This document shows, one piece after another, positions 51,154 to 61,008 of a stretch of 64,000 nt of DNA. Each line of letters begins with the position of its first letter. The first letter of the stretch is position 1. The translations under genes and the position numbers were made by a program. The notes beneath the pieces are model-generated. The model had not been told where the DNA came from. It saw only the letters and a list, made by a program, of their open reading frames with translations, and made no database searches. Origin of the DNA: Chryseobacterium gwangjuense (lineage in GTDB: Bacteria > Bacteroidota > Bacteroidia > Flavobacteriales > Weeksellaceae); assembly GCF_021311115.1 (NCBI RefSeq), contig NZ_JAJTNP010000001.1, positions 434,001 through 498,000 on the forward strand, written 5' to 3'.

Positions 51154-54100
51154 TTAATCTACGTGTTTTGGAGTAAATCCGTCTTCACTTAGTTCTCTGT
51201 GTTCATAATCAGCTTTCATTTCAGCTTCATAATCCACTTTCTCGTGTTGACCCATTCTTCTTAAAATAGAATCAAACAATGAATATACTACCGGTACGAT
51301 AATCAAAGTAAGGAATAACGATGAGGTCAAACCACCGATGATTACCCAAGCTAATCCGTTGTTCATCTCAGCTCCTGCTCCTTTTGCAATCGCAATCGGA
51401 ATCATACCGAAGATCATCGCAATCGTTGTCATCAAGATCGGACGAAGACGTGCATGGTTTGCCTGAATCAAAGCATCATGAGTACTGAATCCTGCTGCTT
51501 TTCTCATATTAGCAAAGTCGACAATCATAATCGCGTTCTTCGCTACCAAACCAATCAACATGATCATCCCTAACATTGTAAAGATATTCAAGGAATTTCC
51601 GGTAATGGCCAAAATTACCATTACTCCAATCAATGCCAATGGAATTGAGAATAATACCACAAATGGATATACGAAAGAGTCATACAAGGATACCATTACT
51701 AAATAAACCAATACGATAGCCGCTAATAAAGCGATTCCCAACGTACCGAAACCTTCAGTCTGGTTTTCCATATCCCCACTCCAGATATAAGTTACACCAG
51801 CAGGTTTAGTTTTTTCGTTATCCATAAACTGAGCAGCCCATTCGTTGGCAACATCTCCTACAGGACGACCTACTACTTTAGATTTTACCTTTACAGAAGG
51901 CGCTTTATCTCTACGTTCCAATAAACTTGGTCCTGAACCCATTTTCACCTCAGCAAATTGGCTTAGTCTGATTTGTTCACCATTATTGTTCGTAAACATC
52001 AAGTTTCTTACATCTTCAATAGATTGTCTGTTTGCATCACCGAAACGGATGTTGATATCATATTCATATTCTCCGGCTCTGAATTTCCCATCTGTATTTC
52101 CACTGAATGCAGTCTGCATCGTTTGTCCTACACTAGAAAGATTTAAGCCTAAAGAAGCCATTTTATCTCTGTCAATATTCACCTGAACTTCCGGGTTACC
52201 AGAGTCCGTTGATAATTCAGCATCTACTGATCCTGGAACTTTTTTAAGCAATTCAAGAATTCTGTTTGCTTCCTTGTTTGCTGTTTCGTTGTCCTGAGCA
52301 GTTACTACCATCTCAATTGGTGCATTATCTGCTCCCATTAATCCAATTGGTGCTGTTTTAAATTCAACTCCGGTAAATTTCTCTTCTAAAGCTCTTTTAA
52401 TCCTTGCAGACTTGATATCTGTACTCTCATTACGTAGAGATTTATCTACCAAGATCACCTGAATTTCTGATTGATACAATGTAGCCTGCGCCCCACCAAA
52501 ACCTGATGACTGCTGCCCAACTGTAGTAATCATATCTACAACATCTTTGTCTGCTCTCAGATACTTTTCAACTGCAAGAGTAACCTGGTTTGTTTTTTCT
52601 ACTGAAGCATCTTTTGGTAATTCCATCTGAACAAGGAACTGACCTCTGTCCATTTTAGGGAAGAATTCACCTCCGATAAATCCGAATGCCACCAACATGA
52701 ATGAAGAGATCAAAATAATAAATGTTACGATAACAGTCATTATTCTTCTCAAAGTTGTTTTCAGACACCATTCCAAAATCCCTGTAATCCAGTGTGTGAA
52801 TTTTTCCAGTTGTTTTTCGAACCAAAGAATGAATTTCTCAAAAGGATTTTTACCCGAAAGATGAACTAGTTTTCCAAATCTTGATGAAAGCCAAGGAATA
52901 ATGGTAAATGAAGCCAATAACGACAACATTGTCGCAATAACTACCGTTACACAGAACTGCGTCAGGATATCAGATACCAACCCGGAACTCATCGCAATCG
53001 GTAAGAATACCACCACGATTACCAAAGTAATTGCCGTTACGGTAAATCCAATCTCCGAAGCACCGTCGTATGCTGCACGAATTCTGCTTTTCCCCATCTC
53101 CATGTGACGGTAAACGTTTTCCAGAACCACAATTGCATCATCCACAAGAATACCTACCACAAGGGAAAGTCCTAATAAACTCATCAAGTTCAAAGTATAA
53201 CCCATCAGATACATTCCGATTACCGTAGCAATCAAAGACATCGGAATTGAAACCATTACAATGAATGCATTTCTGATGTTATGAAGGAATAACAACATTA
53301 CAATGGCTACCAAGATAATCGCCAAGAACAAGTCGAAAATTACGTGATCGGCAGCTTCAAGGGTAAAGTCTGTTGTATCATCTACAATGTTTATTTTAAT
53401 CGCCTGGGTTTTGTAGTTATCCTGAACCTGAGCAATCGTTTTCTTTACTAATTCAGAAACTGTTACCGCATTGGCATCAGATTGTTTTTTAACCTGAAGT
53501 AAAATCGTTGGACTCTGATTAAATCTTGCTACTTTCTCAACATCTTTTTGAGTATCGAAAACGGTTGCAATATCAGACAAACGAACCTGAGCTCCATTTT
53601 TATTGGAAACTACAAGATTGTTCATTTCAGCAACGCTTTTATACTTTCCTGAAAGTCTGATCGTAGATCTTGAAGTTCTTGTCTTCAATGCTCCTGTCGG
53701 GAAGTCTAAGTTTGAAGAAAGAATTGCCTGCTGTACATCTCCGATCGAAAGACCGTAACCCTGCAATTTCTTTTCATCCAGATTTACCTGAATCTCTCTT
53801 TCTTGTCCACCTACAAGGTCAACCTGAGCTACTCCGTTTACACGTGAGAAGATCGGCTCTATTTTCTTATCTAAAAGATCGTAAAGTTCTTTATTATTCA
53901 ACTTATCACTGGAAATACTCAACGTCATGATCGGTAGATCATCTAATGAGAATTTTTGTAGTGACGGCGGATCTGCATCATCAGGAAGGTCTGCTAAAAT
54001 AGCATTTACCTTTCTTTGTGCATCATTCAAAGCATAGTTTACATCGGCACCTGTATTCAACTGAACCATGATCACCGATAAACTTTCGTAAGATGAAGAT

Positions 54101-54342
54101 TCTACTTTTTTTACGTTTTCCAAAGAACCAACGGCATCTTCAATTTTTCTGGTTACCGATGTTTCCACCTCACTAGGTGAAGCTCCCGGATATACCGTAG
54201 AAATGGTTACCATATTGGTTTCAAACTTCGGAATCAACTCGTACCCCATCATGGAGTAACTTAGTAAACCACCCAGCGTAAGTATCGTAAATAATACGAT
54301 AACCAGCGATGGCCTTTTAATGGATATTTCTGCTAACTTCAT
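51154..54342 (-). CDS. RND multidrug efflux permease (HAE1 type)
   Basis: The 1062-residue inner-membrane pump has 12 helices and two large periplasmic loops. It starts MKLAEISIKRPSLVIVLFTI, the usual N-terminus. The proton-relay Asp pair is in LVVGILVDDAIVVLENV (near residue 400), which separates drug (HAE1) from metal pumps. KKVESSSYESLSVI and PSLLERRDKAPSVKV are porter-domain stretches. It should work with the adaptor and TolC-like genes directly upstream to expel drugs or other small molecules. The last of the four-gene tetR operon. Confidence 0.95.
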   Translation of the reverse strand: MKLAEISIKRPSLVIVLFTILTLGGLLSYSMMGYELIPKFETNMVTISTVYPGASPSEVETSVTRKIEDAVGSLENVKKVESSSYESLSVIMVQLNTGADVNYALNDAQRKVNAILADLPDDADPPSLQKFSLDDLPIMTLSISSDKLNNKELYDLLDKKIEPIFSRVNGVAQVDLVGGQEREIQVNLDEKKLQGYGLSIGDVQQAILSSNLDFPTGALKTRTSRSTIRLSGKYKSVAEMNNLVVSNKNGAQVRLSDIATVFDTQKDVEKVARFNQSPTILLQVKKQSDANAVTVSELVKKTIAQVQDNYKTQAIKINIVDDTTDFTLEAADHVIFDLFLAIILVAIVMLLFLHNIRNAFIVMVSIPMSLIATVIGMYLMGYTLNLMSLLGLSLVVGILVDDAIVVLENVYRHMEMGKSRIRAAYDGASEIGFTVTAITLVIVVVFLPIAMSSGLVSDILTQFCVTVVIATMLSLLASFTIIPWLSSRFGKLVHLSGKNPFEKFILWFEKQLEKFTHWITGILEWCLKTTLRRIMTVIVTFIILISSFMLVAFGFIGGEFFPKMDRGQFLVQMELPKDASVEKTNQVTLAVEKYLRADKDVVDMITTVGQQSSGFGGAQATLYQSEIQVILVDKSLRNESTDIKSARIKRALEEKFTGVEFKTAPIGLMGADNAPIEMVVTAQDNETANKEANRILELLKKVPGSVDAELSTDSGNPEVQVNIDRDKMASLGLNLSSVGQTMQTAFSGNTDGKFRAGEYEYDINIRFGDANRQSIEDVRNLMFTNNNGEQIRLSQFAEVKMGSGPSLLERRDKAPSVKVKSKVVGRPVGDVANEWAAQFMDNEKTKPAGVTYIWSGDMENQTEGFGTLGIALLAAIVLVYLVMVSLYDSFVYPFVVLFSIPLALIGVMVILAITGNSLNIFTMLGMIMLIGLVAKNAIMIVDFANMRKAAGFSTHDALIQANHARLRPILMTTIAMIFGMIPIAIAKGAGAEMNNGLAWVIIGGLTSSLFLTLIIVPVVYSLFDSILRRMGQHEKVDYEAEMKADYEHRELSEDGFTPKHVD

Positions 54343-54349
54343 CTTCTGC

Positions 54350-55411
54350 TTACTTTACGATATTGATTTTTGAACCGTTATCCAGGTTGATTTGTCCGCT
54401 GGTAACAACTTGTTCACCACCATTCAATCCGCCTAGGATCTGAACTTTATCTCCGTATACTTTTCCGGTCTGAACTTTAATTAATTTAGCAGTACCGTTG
54501 CTCACTACAAACAATTGTCCTGAACTTACTCCGTTTACGAAAGCTTCTGCAGGAACCGTTAACATATTTTGAGTTTCAGCACCGTGATTAGTTTTAAATA
54601 AAGCCGTTGCATACATACCCGCTTTAAGGTTTCCTCTGTTCTGAACTTCAATTTCAACAGGGAAATTTAAAGAAGCATCACTTTTAGGAGCGATGAAAGT
54701 AATTCTACCGCTGAAAGATTCTCCCGGCAAAACATTTACATTAATAGCCACTTCCTGACCTAAAGCGATTTTTCCTACCTGGCTTTCATCTACTAAAACA
54801 GACAATTTAAGCGAATTAATGTTTACAATTTCAAACATTGCAGTTCCTACTGATACAACAGTTCCCGGTTCTACCATTTTTTTGTTGATCGTTCCACTGA
54901 TTCCTGCTCGAATATTGGTATCATTTACTTTAACACTCTGAGCTCTCACTGCGGCCTGAGCATTTTTTAGCTGTAATCTTGAATTATCAAGCTGCTGTTT
55001 GGTAACACCACCTGTTTTGTATGCGTTTTCGTAACGTTGATTATCGATAATCGCATTTTGTAAATTATTTTGAGCCTGAGTAACATCTACTTCAATAGCA
55101 TCTCTTTTAATGGTTGCTAAGGTTTGCCCCGCTGAAACTCTTGATCCTTCTTTCACCAAAACACTTACAATACGTCCTGAGATCTCAGAAGATTGGTTCA
55201 TTTCCTGCTTAGGAATAAAAGTTCCGTTAGCAGAATAATCAGTATTAATATTTTCTCTACTTACTGTGATCACATTAACATTGATTTTATCAACCTGCTT
55301 CCCTACTTCTTTTACTTCCTGCGTTTGTTTCTCTTTGTTGCTGGCAATTTTATAAGCCCCCAAACCAACTAATACCGCTGCTACGATAATATATATTAAA
55401 GTTTTTTTCAT
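54350..55411 (-). CDS. RND efflux periplasmic adaptor protein
   Basis: The 353-residue membrane-fusion protein has an N-terminal anchor (TLIYIIVAAVLVGLGAYKI). A barrel-sandwich hybrid half follows (EISGRIVSVLVKEGSRVSAG). A hairpin with DVTQAQNNLQNA and TKQQLDNSRLQLKNAQA comes next, then the second half RAGISGTINKKMVEPGT and a beta-barrel. It links the pump to the TolC-like channel. It overlaps neither neighbour but is only 7-9 bp from each. Confidence 0.93.
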   Translation of the reverse strand: MKKTLIYIIVAAVLVGLGAYKIASNKEKQTQEVKEVGKQVDKINVNVITVSRENINTDYSANGTFIPKQEMNQSSEISGRIVSVLVKEGSRVSAGQTLATIKRDAIEVDVTQAQNNLQNAIIDNQRYENAYKTGGVTKQQLDNSRLQLKNAQAAVRAQSVKVNDTNIRAGISGTINKKMVEPGTVVSVGTAMFEIVNINSLKLSVLVDESQVGKIALGQEVAINVNVLPGESFSGRITFIAPKSDASLNFPVEIEVQNRGNLKAGMYATALFKTNHGAETQNMLTVPAEAFVNGVSSGQLFVVSNGTAKLIKVQTGKVYGDKVQILGGLNGGEQVVTSGQINLDNGSKINIVK

Positions 55412-55420
55412 TTTCGTTTA

Positions 55421-56773
55421 TTATAAGTTTTGTAGTGTGTTTAATTCTCCTTTTGCTTTAATAAGCTTAATTTCTGCCTGCTTGTAGTCCAATAAAGCGT
55501 TTGCATAGTTTTGCTTAGCCTGAGTCAGTGCATTTTCCGCATCCAACAATTCTGTAAGTGTTGCTAAACCATTTTGATAGTTAGATTGAGTATTTTTTTG
55601 AACTCTTTCTGCCAATCCTACATTATCTTTCATGCTGTCGATATTAATCAACGCATTTTCCATATTCGTAATGGCATTTTTATAATCTAAACTTAAGCTC
55701 AACTGGGTATTCTGAATATCCTGATCTAAATCCTGGATATCGATCTCTGTTTGATTGATTTTGGCTTTAGTGGCTCCTCCTGTAAAAATTGGGATATTCA
55801 CATTTAAACCAATCGCTGAATAATCACTCCAAAGCACTCCATTTTTAAGACCGTTTGCCAGAGGAAATTTTGCTCCATTTGCTCCCCATCCGTAATTGGC
55901 TGTTAAACTCACTGTAGGATAAAGGTAAGCCTCTGTTGCTTTTTTGTTGAAAACCAGAAGTTCTTTGTTTTTATTCAAAACTTTTAACTCCATACGTTCA
56001 TCAAGATTTACAGTACTTGCAATCAGTTCAGGTTTTGGCTCGATTGTTTTTTGTTCCAATTCGATATCTGTACTGATCGGAATTCCCATGTAAAATTTCA
56101 GAGCATTTTTTGAAAGTTCTACTGAATTGATCAATTGCTGCTTGTTGGAACCGATATTTGTTAATTGTACATTGGTACGATCCAAATCAATTGATTTTGC
56201 CAAGCCATTCTTTACCAAGCTTTGTATTACATTTCTCACTTTTTCCGTATTGGCATAGCTTGCCTCAATCGTTTTAAGATTTTCTTCCTGTACAAACACC
56301 TGATAATAAGCTGTTGCCACGTTTTCAATCAACTGTTCATTAGTTAACTGAGCATTCAGAACATAGAATTCTCTTGTTGATTTTGCTGCTTTTAGACCTG
56401 TAAATACTCTTTGGTCAAAAATCGCCTGCTGAAGTTGTACAGAAGCTGTAGAATTCCACGGCTGACCGAATTGCGCTCTAATTTTCTCTCCTCCGAATTC
56501 CAGCAAAGATTCCTGGATAATAGGATTATAAGTTACACCAGCTGTCGCACTTATCTGTGGTAAAGCACCGGCTTTGGCTTCATCAATCTTATACTCGGCT
56601 TTTTTGATCTGTAAGGCAGCTTTTTTTGCCTCTGTTTTGTTCTGAAGTGCCTGTTTTATGGCCTCCTGCAGAGAAATCTGCTGTTGTGCAGATACTGATG
56701 AAAAACCGAAAATCATACATGCAGCCGCTATCCCTATTTTTAGCTTTTTTGCAGTTATACACTTTCTTTTCAT
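55421..56773 (-). CDS. TolC-family outer-membrane efflux channel
   Basis: This 450-residue protein has a signal peptide, cleaved near ...SSVSAQ (about residue 30). It has two internal repeats of the TolC fold: SLQEAIKQALQNKTEAKKAAL at the start, then VQLQQAIFDQRVFTG. In the second half are VSLTANYGWGANG and TELLDAENALTQAKQNYANALLDYKQAEIKLIKAKG split across the closing helix. It forms the trimeric exit duct for the RND pump encoded downstream. The 95 bp to tetR holds no second promoter that I can see. Confidence 0.92.
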   Translation of the reverse strand: MKRKCITAKKLKIGIAAACMIFGFSSVSAQQQISLQEAIKQALQNKTEAKKAALQIKKAEYKIDEAKAGALPQISATAGVTYNPIIQESLLEFGGEKIRAQFGQPWNSTASVQLQQAIFDQRVFTGLKAAKSTREFYVLNAQLTNEQLIENVATAYYQVFVQEENLKTIEASYANTEKVRNVIQSLVKNGLAKSIDLDRTNVQLTNIGSNKQQLINSVELSKNALKFYMGIPISTDIELEQKTIEPKPELIASTVNLDERMELKVLNKNKELLVFNKKATEAYLYPTVSLTANYGWGANGAKFPLANGLKNGVLWSDYSAIGLNVNIPIFTGGATKAKINQTEIDIQDLDQDIQNTQLSLSLDYKNAITNMENALINIDSMKDNVGLAERVQKNTQSNYQNGLATLTELLDAENALTQAKQNYANALLDYKQAEIKLIKAKGELNTLQNL

Positions 56774-56868
56774 AATTTTATACTCGTTTATTTTTTTAAT
56801 GTAATGGTTACTTTGAATGTTTTTATTTCTAAGAGACGAATCATTTCTTAAAATACTTTAACATTTTT

Positions 56869-57462
56869 TTATTTTTTAAACAGCATATTCACAATGATCT
56901 CTTTTCTTACAGAGATAATCTTATCGAATTCTTCACTGCTAATCATTAAATTTTCCATTAATAGTGGTCTTATCGCACTCGGAAAGACTAATAATGAAAT
57001 CATGTTTAAAACAAACTGAATAGGTTCCATTTTTTCAATAGTTCCCTTCTCCATTTCTAATTCTATATCTTTATACAGTTTGTTTAATTCATCTTCTTCG
57101 ATGTCTTTTTTATGACAATTTCCTTTATTAATCTGTGATACTATATAAGTTTCTAAATAAGGGTATTGAAGACTTGTTGATAAACTTCCTTCTATAAACT
57201 GACCTATTTTTTCTTTAAAAGGCAGATCAGAATTCATTATTATTTCAGATTTTTCCTTTTCTACTTTTTGCGCTTCATCAAAAATGATCTGAATCAGATT
57301 ATCCCTGGAACGGAAATAATAATTAATAAGCGTTCTATTAACACCTGCTGCATCAGCTATTTCCTGAGTAGTGGCATCAAACTTCCCTTTCACAAAGAAT
57401 AAATTCTTCGTTGTCTCTTTGATCAATTCTTGTGTTTGGTCTTTTTTGGCTTGATTTGACAT
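56869..57462 (-). CDS. TetR-family repressor of the efflux operon
   Basis: The 197-residue protein has the TetR DNA-binding helices in its first 50 residues. ATQEIADAAGVNRTLINYYF ends with the recognition helix, followed by RSRDNLIQIIFDEAQKVEKE. The C-terminal ligand domain is unlike any I can name. It is the first gene of the operon and has two palindromic sites at its own promoter, so it probably represses itself and the pump until a drug or other ligand binds. Confidence 0.92.
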   Translation of the reverse strand: MSNQAKKDQTQELIKETTKNLFFVKGKFDATTQEIADAAGVNRTLINYYFRSRDNLIQIIFDEAQKVEKEKSEIIMNSDLPFKEKIGQFIEGSLSTSLQYPYLETYIVSQINKGNCHKKDIEEDELNKLYKDIELEMEKGTIEKMEPIQFVLNMISLLVFPSAIRPLLMENLMISSEEFDKIISVRKEIIVNMLFKK

Positions 57463-57463
57463 T

Positions 57464-57526
57464 TTTGTTAAACAAATTTGTGCAAATATAATTCAATCGA
57501 TCGTTTTGACAAAATTGTTAAACAAA
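57464..57526 (-). promoter_or_regulatory. tetR promoter bracketed by two TetR-type operators
   Basis: The promoter is TTG (minus, 57512-57510), 19 bp, TAtaTTTG (57490-57483), an exact fit. Two near-identical dyads flank it. TTTGTTaAACAAA at 57464-57476 lies at the transcription start, and ATTGTTaAACAAA at 57514-57526 lies just upstream of the -33. A half site AAACAAA follows at 57533. Binding at both would block transcription. They also lie about 100-160 bp before the divergent T9SS gene, which may share control. Confidence 0.75.
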
Positions 57527-57618
57527 ATAATTAAACAAAATTGTATGATATGCATCATATTTTGAAGAACAAATCATCGATTAATGATTTATTAACTAGT
57601 AAAAATGCACTGTTTCAT

Positions 57619-57626
57619 TATATTTG
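57619..57626 (+). promoter_or_regulatory. -7 promoter element of the large T9SS gene
   Basis: TAtaTTTG, 13 bp before the ATG at 57640. It supports that start over a longer frame that opens at 57541. No -33 TTG at the usual distance. Confidence 0.55.
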
Positions 57627-57639
57627 CCGAAAATTAACA

Positions 57640-60600
57640 ATGATGAAAAAAATTTTATTTCTTTTTTCAATAATCAGCTGTGCTTTTTTGTTTGGGCAGA
57701 ACATTATTTGGGATTTCCAAACCACAAGTACAATTAATCAATCTCAGCATTATATCACTTTAAGTGATACTGATTCTCAGGGTAATATCTATTTAGCCGG
57801 GAGATATGGAAGATTAGCCTACCCTAGTGTAAATAGTATAACATTTGGTAATATAACTAAAACTACATCAGCAACAGAATTATCCAGAGCTGTTATTGCA
57901 AAACTAGATAAAAATAAAAATGTTATTTGGGTAAAAGAAATCAGCTCAAGCTATGGATCTTCTATCACTTCTTTAGTTATTGATAAGCAAGATAATGTAG
58001 TTGTTGCAGGTCATACGGATGGACAAAATTTAAAATTAGATCCAAATTCTAATACTATTTTTAATACTGGAATTCCCTCTTCAAGTTCTTTTCTAGTAAA
58101 ACTTGATTCAACAGGTAATTTTGTATTTGGTAATATCTATAACTATGTAGGAAATATGACCTGCACTATCGATGAAAACAACAATATAATCTCCACAGGA
58201 AATTATGCTAATTACCAACCATTATTCATTACTGATTTTAATCCAGATCCTACAATTACTTATAACTTACCTGCTCCTGACGGAATATTTATTATGAAAA
58301 ATAATCCTAATGGTTCTTTCGTTTGGGCGCGACCATTACATGCTCATAATACGCCATACATTAACACAGTCAAAACTGATAAAAACAACAATATTATTAT
58401 TATAGGTAATTATGAAGCCTATTTAAAAATTGATAATATCATATTTCCTGGTAATACTCCTTCATCAAACAGAAGTTTCATTGCCAAATTTAACAATGAT
58501 GGTAATTTCTTGTGGCAACAAAATCTCACTTACTACAGTAACTTAGGTTTTGCATCAAATTCAAAGATCGATATAGATGATAATAATAATATATACACAG
58601 CAAGCACATATTATGATGCGCAAACGATAACCTTCCCAAACATGACGATAAATGCTCCATTCGAAGGAAGAACAATAATTTATAAAATAAACAGCAATGG
58701 TCATTTAGTTTGGAACTCTTTAATTAAAGGTATTGATGCTTATGACTTTCTCTCTATAAAACATAATGCAGACAATACTATCAATTTCTTTGTCCGCTAT
58801 ATGGATAACACAATTAAAGTAGTTAATGGAAATAATAATACAGAAGAAACCATAAAAAAAATAGATCTAGGTCTCAATTACAGTTACTTAAGTCGTAATG
58901 CCGATACTTATTATTTAAAATTTAGAAATGACGGAAAGCTAATTTTTAACAAGAGTGATTTTTCATCTTTCTCATACAGCCAAAATATTGATTATGAGGG
59001 AAATATAATTCTAGCAGGATATTATGATGACTATCAAGATTTTAACCCAGATCAGGACATTAAGAATATAAAATATACAAGTGGTGATATTAGTGGATTT
59101 ATACAAAAATTTGGCAAATGTTATAATGGGACTCCTGATGGAGATAAAACGCAGACTTTTTGTTCTTCAACCAGTCCTACAATTCATGATTTATATCCAA
59201 ACACATCTTATACAACTTGGCATGACTCACCAATATCATTAAATCCATTGGCTCCAAATACACCTTTGCAAAATAATGTTACATATTATGCATCAGTGCA
59301 GGATGAGTCTTGTCCTTATAATCCCAAAAGACTTGCAGTAAAAGTAATTATTAATACATCCCCTCCTGCATTATCTGTTAATGACTTTTATTTTTGTGCC
59401 AATGTTAACCAGATGACGTTAAATCAATTAAACATTAATAACAATCAAAATATTCGATTTTACAATGCTACAGGAAATATTGTTAGCAACTACGCCAATA
59501 TAGTGGCAGGAGCACAATATTATGTTACACAATATAATGGGGTATGTGAAAGTGTAAAGGTTCCGTTTAAAGTGTTCTCAATACAAGGTCTAATACCTAC
59601 AATCAATACCCAACAAACATTCTGCAAAACCAACAATCCAAAAATCTCAGACATCCAGATTACAGGGCAAAATATAAAATGGTATGATGCAGCCGGAAAT
59701 ATTTTAACTTCAACTACAGCCTTAATAAATGGCCAAACTTATTATGCTACCCAAACCATCAATGGATGCGAAAGTGATAAAACATCAATTCAAGTCACCG
59801 TAAACGAAACTCCAAAACCAACAGGAAATATAGCTCAGGATTTTTGTGCTTCGGCAGGTCCTACATTAGCAAATTTAGTAGTTACAGGAACAGCGTTAAA
59901 ATTCTATGATGCAGTAGGAAATGTATTACCATTGACTACTCCTCTTGTTCACGGAACCACTTATTTTATAACGCAGACATTGAATAATTGTGAATCGGAT
60001 AAACTAGCAATATCTGTTACGCTTTCAAACAATAATGTTCCGGCAAATGAATATTCTGCAACTTTATGTAATAACACTACAGGGAATTCAATGGTTGTGG
60101 ATCTTACTTCTTATCAAAGTAATATCATTGCCAATCCTGCAGGGTATATATTTACCTACACAGATACTTCAGGAAACGTAATTCCGAATCCGCCAAACTA
60201 TACTTTATATATGGGTTTGAATGCAATTTTTGTAAAAGTTTCTACTCCAGACGGATGTTTTAAAATTGTAAGATTAAGTTTAACACTTAATCCTAAACCA
60301 CAATTAGACCTTCCTGAAAAAATAGATTTCTGTAAAGGAAAAAGTATCATTTTAGATGCAGGAAGCAATTATGAATCCTACTTATGGAATACAGGAGCAA
60401 CAACTCAAACCATTACAGTTTCAACTCCCGGAAATTATTCTGTAACAGTAACTAATATTTGGGGATGTCAGGATACAGACAACACATTAGTAAGCTATAC
60501 AATTTTACCGGTGATTGTTTCTGTTAATATCACTAATAATACGGCAACAATCATTCTTTCGGCAACAGGAAATGTTGAATATTCATTAAACAATTCCACT

Positions 60601-60972
60601 TGGCAGGATTCCAATATTTTCACAAACCTGAATATAGGTGAATACATTGTGTATGTAAGAACAAAAGAAGGATGTATTATTGGTCAAAAGCCTTTTTCAA
60701 TCTTCAACATTCCAAATACATTTACACCAAATGGAGACGGATATAATGACAAATGGAAAATTGCAGGATTAGAAAACTATTCAGGAACAGAAGTCAATGT
60801 TTATGACCGAACAGGACTTCCGATCTTCCAGCAAGTAATTACAAAAAAACCGTTATTATGGGATGGAAAGCTAAATGGAAACCAAATTCCTACGGGAACC
60901 TACTGGTATGTCATTAAAGTTTCTGACGGTAGAGTTTATACAGGTTGGGTACTTATTAAGAATAGAGATTAA
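57640..60972 (+). CDS. Large secreted protein: beta-propeller-like, Ig-like repeats and T9SS type B sorting domain
   Basis: From the ATG at 57640 (MMKKILFLFSIISCAFLFGQ) it has 1110 residues. After the signal peptide, residues 20-500 hold repeats of the pattern AKLDKNKNVIWVKEI / VKLDSTGNFVFGN / AKFNNDGNFLWQQ, as in SBBP-type propellers. Residues 510-920 hold four or five Ig-like repeats, each with a QTFC...P start and a TYYATQ-like strand (ATQTINGCES, ITQTLNNCES). The last 85 residues are a type B sorting domain (IPNTFTPNGDGYNDKWKI). It is likely a surface adhesin or gliding-type protein. The longer frame is rejected because it passes the promoter. Confidence 0.88.
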   Translation: MMKKILFLFSIISCAFLFGQNIIWDFQTTSTINQSQHYITLSDTDSQGNIYLAGRYGRLAYPSVNSITFGNITKTTSATELSRAVIAKLDKNKNVIWVKEISSSYGSSITSLVIDKQDNVVVAGHTDGQNLKLDPNSNTIFNTGIPSSSSFLVKLDSTGNFVFGNIYNYVGNMTCTIDENNNIISTGNYANYQPLFITDFNPDPTITYNLPAPDGIFIMKNNPNGSFVWARPLHAHNTPYINTVKTDKNNNIIIIGNYEAYLKIDNIIFPGNTPSSNRSFIAKFNNDGNFLWQQNLTYYSNLGFASNSKIDIDDNNNIYTASTYYDAQTITFPNMTINAPFEGRTIIYKINSNGHLVWNSLIKGIDAYDFLSIKHNADNTINFFVRYMDNTIKVVNGNNNTEETIKKIDLGLNYSYLSRNADTYYLKFRNDGKLIFNKSDFSSFSYSQNIDYEGNIILAGYYDDYQDFNPDQDIKNIKYTSGDISGFIQKFGKCYNGTPDGDKTQTFCSSTSPTIHDLYPNTSYTTWHDSPISLNPLAPNTPLQNNVTYYASVQDESCPYNPKRLAVKVIINTSPPALSVNDFYFCANVNQMTLNQLNINNNQNIRFYNATGNIVSNYANIVAGAQYYVTQYNGVCESVKVPFKVFSIQGLIPTINTQQTFCKTNNPKISDIQITGQNIKWYDAAGNILTSTTALINGQTYYATQTINGCESDKTSIQVTVNETPKPTGNIAQDFCASAGPTLANLVVTGTALKFYDAVGNVLPLTTPLVHGTTYFITQTLNNCESDKLAISVTLSNNNVPANEYSATLCNNTTGNSMVVDLTSYQSNIIANPAGYIFTYTDTSGNVIPNPPNYTLYMGLNAIFVKVSTPDGCFKIVRLSLTLNPKPQLDLPEKIDFCKGKSIILDAGSNYESYLWNTGATTQTITVSTPGNYSVTVTNIWGCQDTDNTLVSYTILPVIVSVNITNNTATIILSATGNVEYSLNNSTWQDSNIFTNLNIGEYIVYVRTKEGCIIGQKPFSIFNIPNTFTPNGDGYNDKWKIAGLENYSGTEVNVYDRTGLPIFQQVITKKPLLWDGKLNGNQIPTGTYWYVIKVSDGRVYTGWVLIKNRD

Positions 60973-61007
60973 TAAAAAGCGAGCAGAAATTTCTGCTCGC
61001 TTTTTAT
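60973..61007. terminator. Bidirectional terminator between the T9SS gene and cvfB
   Basis: AAAAAGCGAGCAGAAA and TTTCTGCTCGCTTTTT form a perfect 16-bp palindrome. The cvfB stop lies at its right edge. Confidence 0.93.
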
Positions 61008-61008
61008 T

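Noticed and set aside
57541..57639. 33-residue extension of the large T9SS protein
   Set aside because: The signal peptide begins at MMKKILF and a promoter element sits inside the extension.
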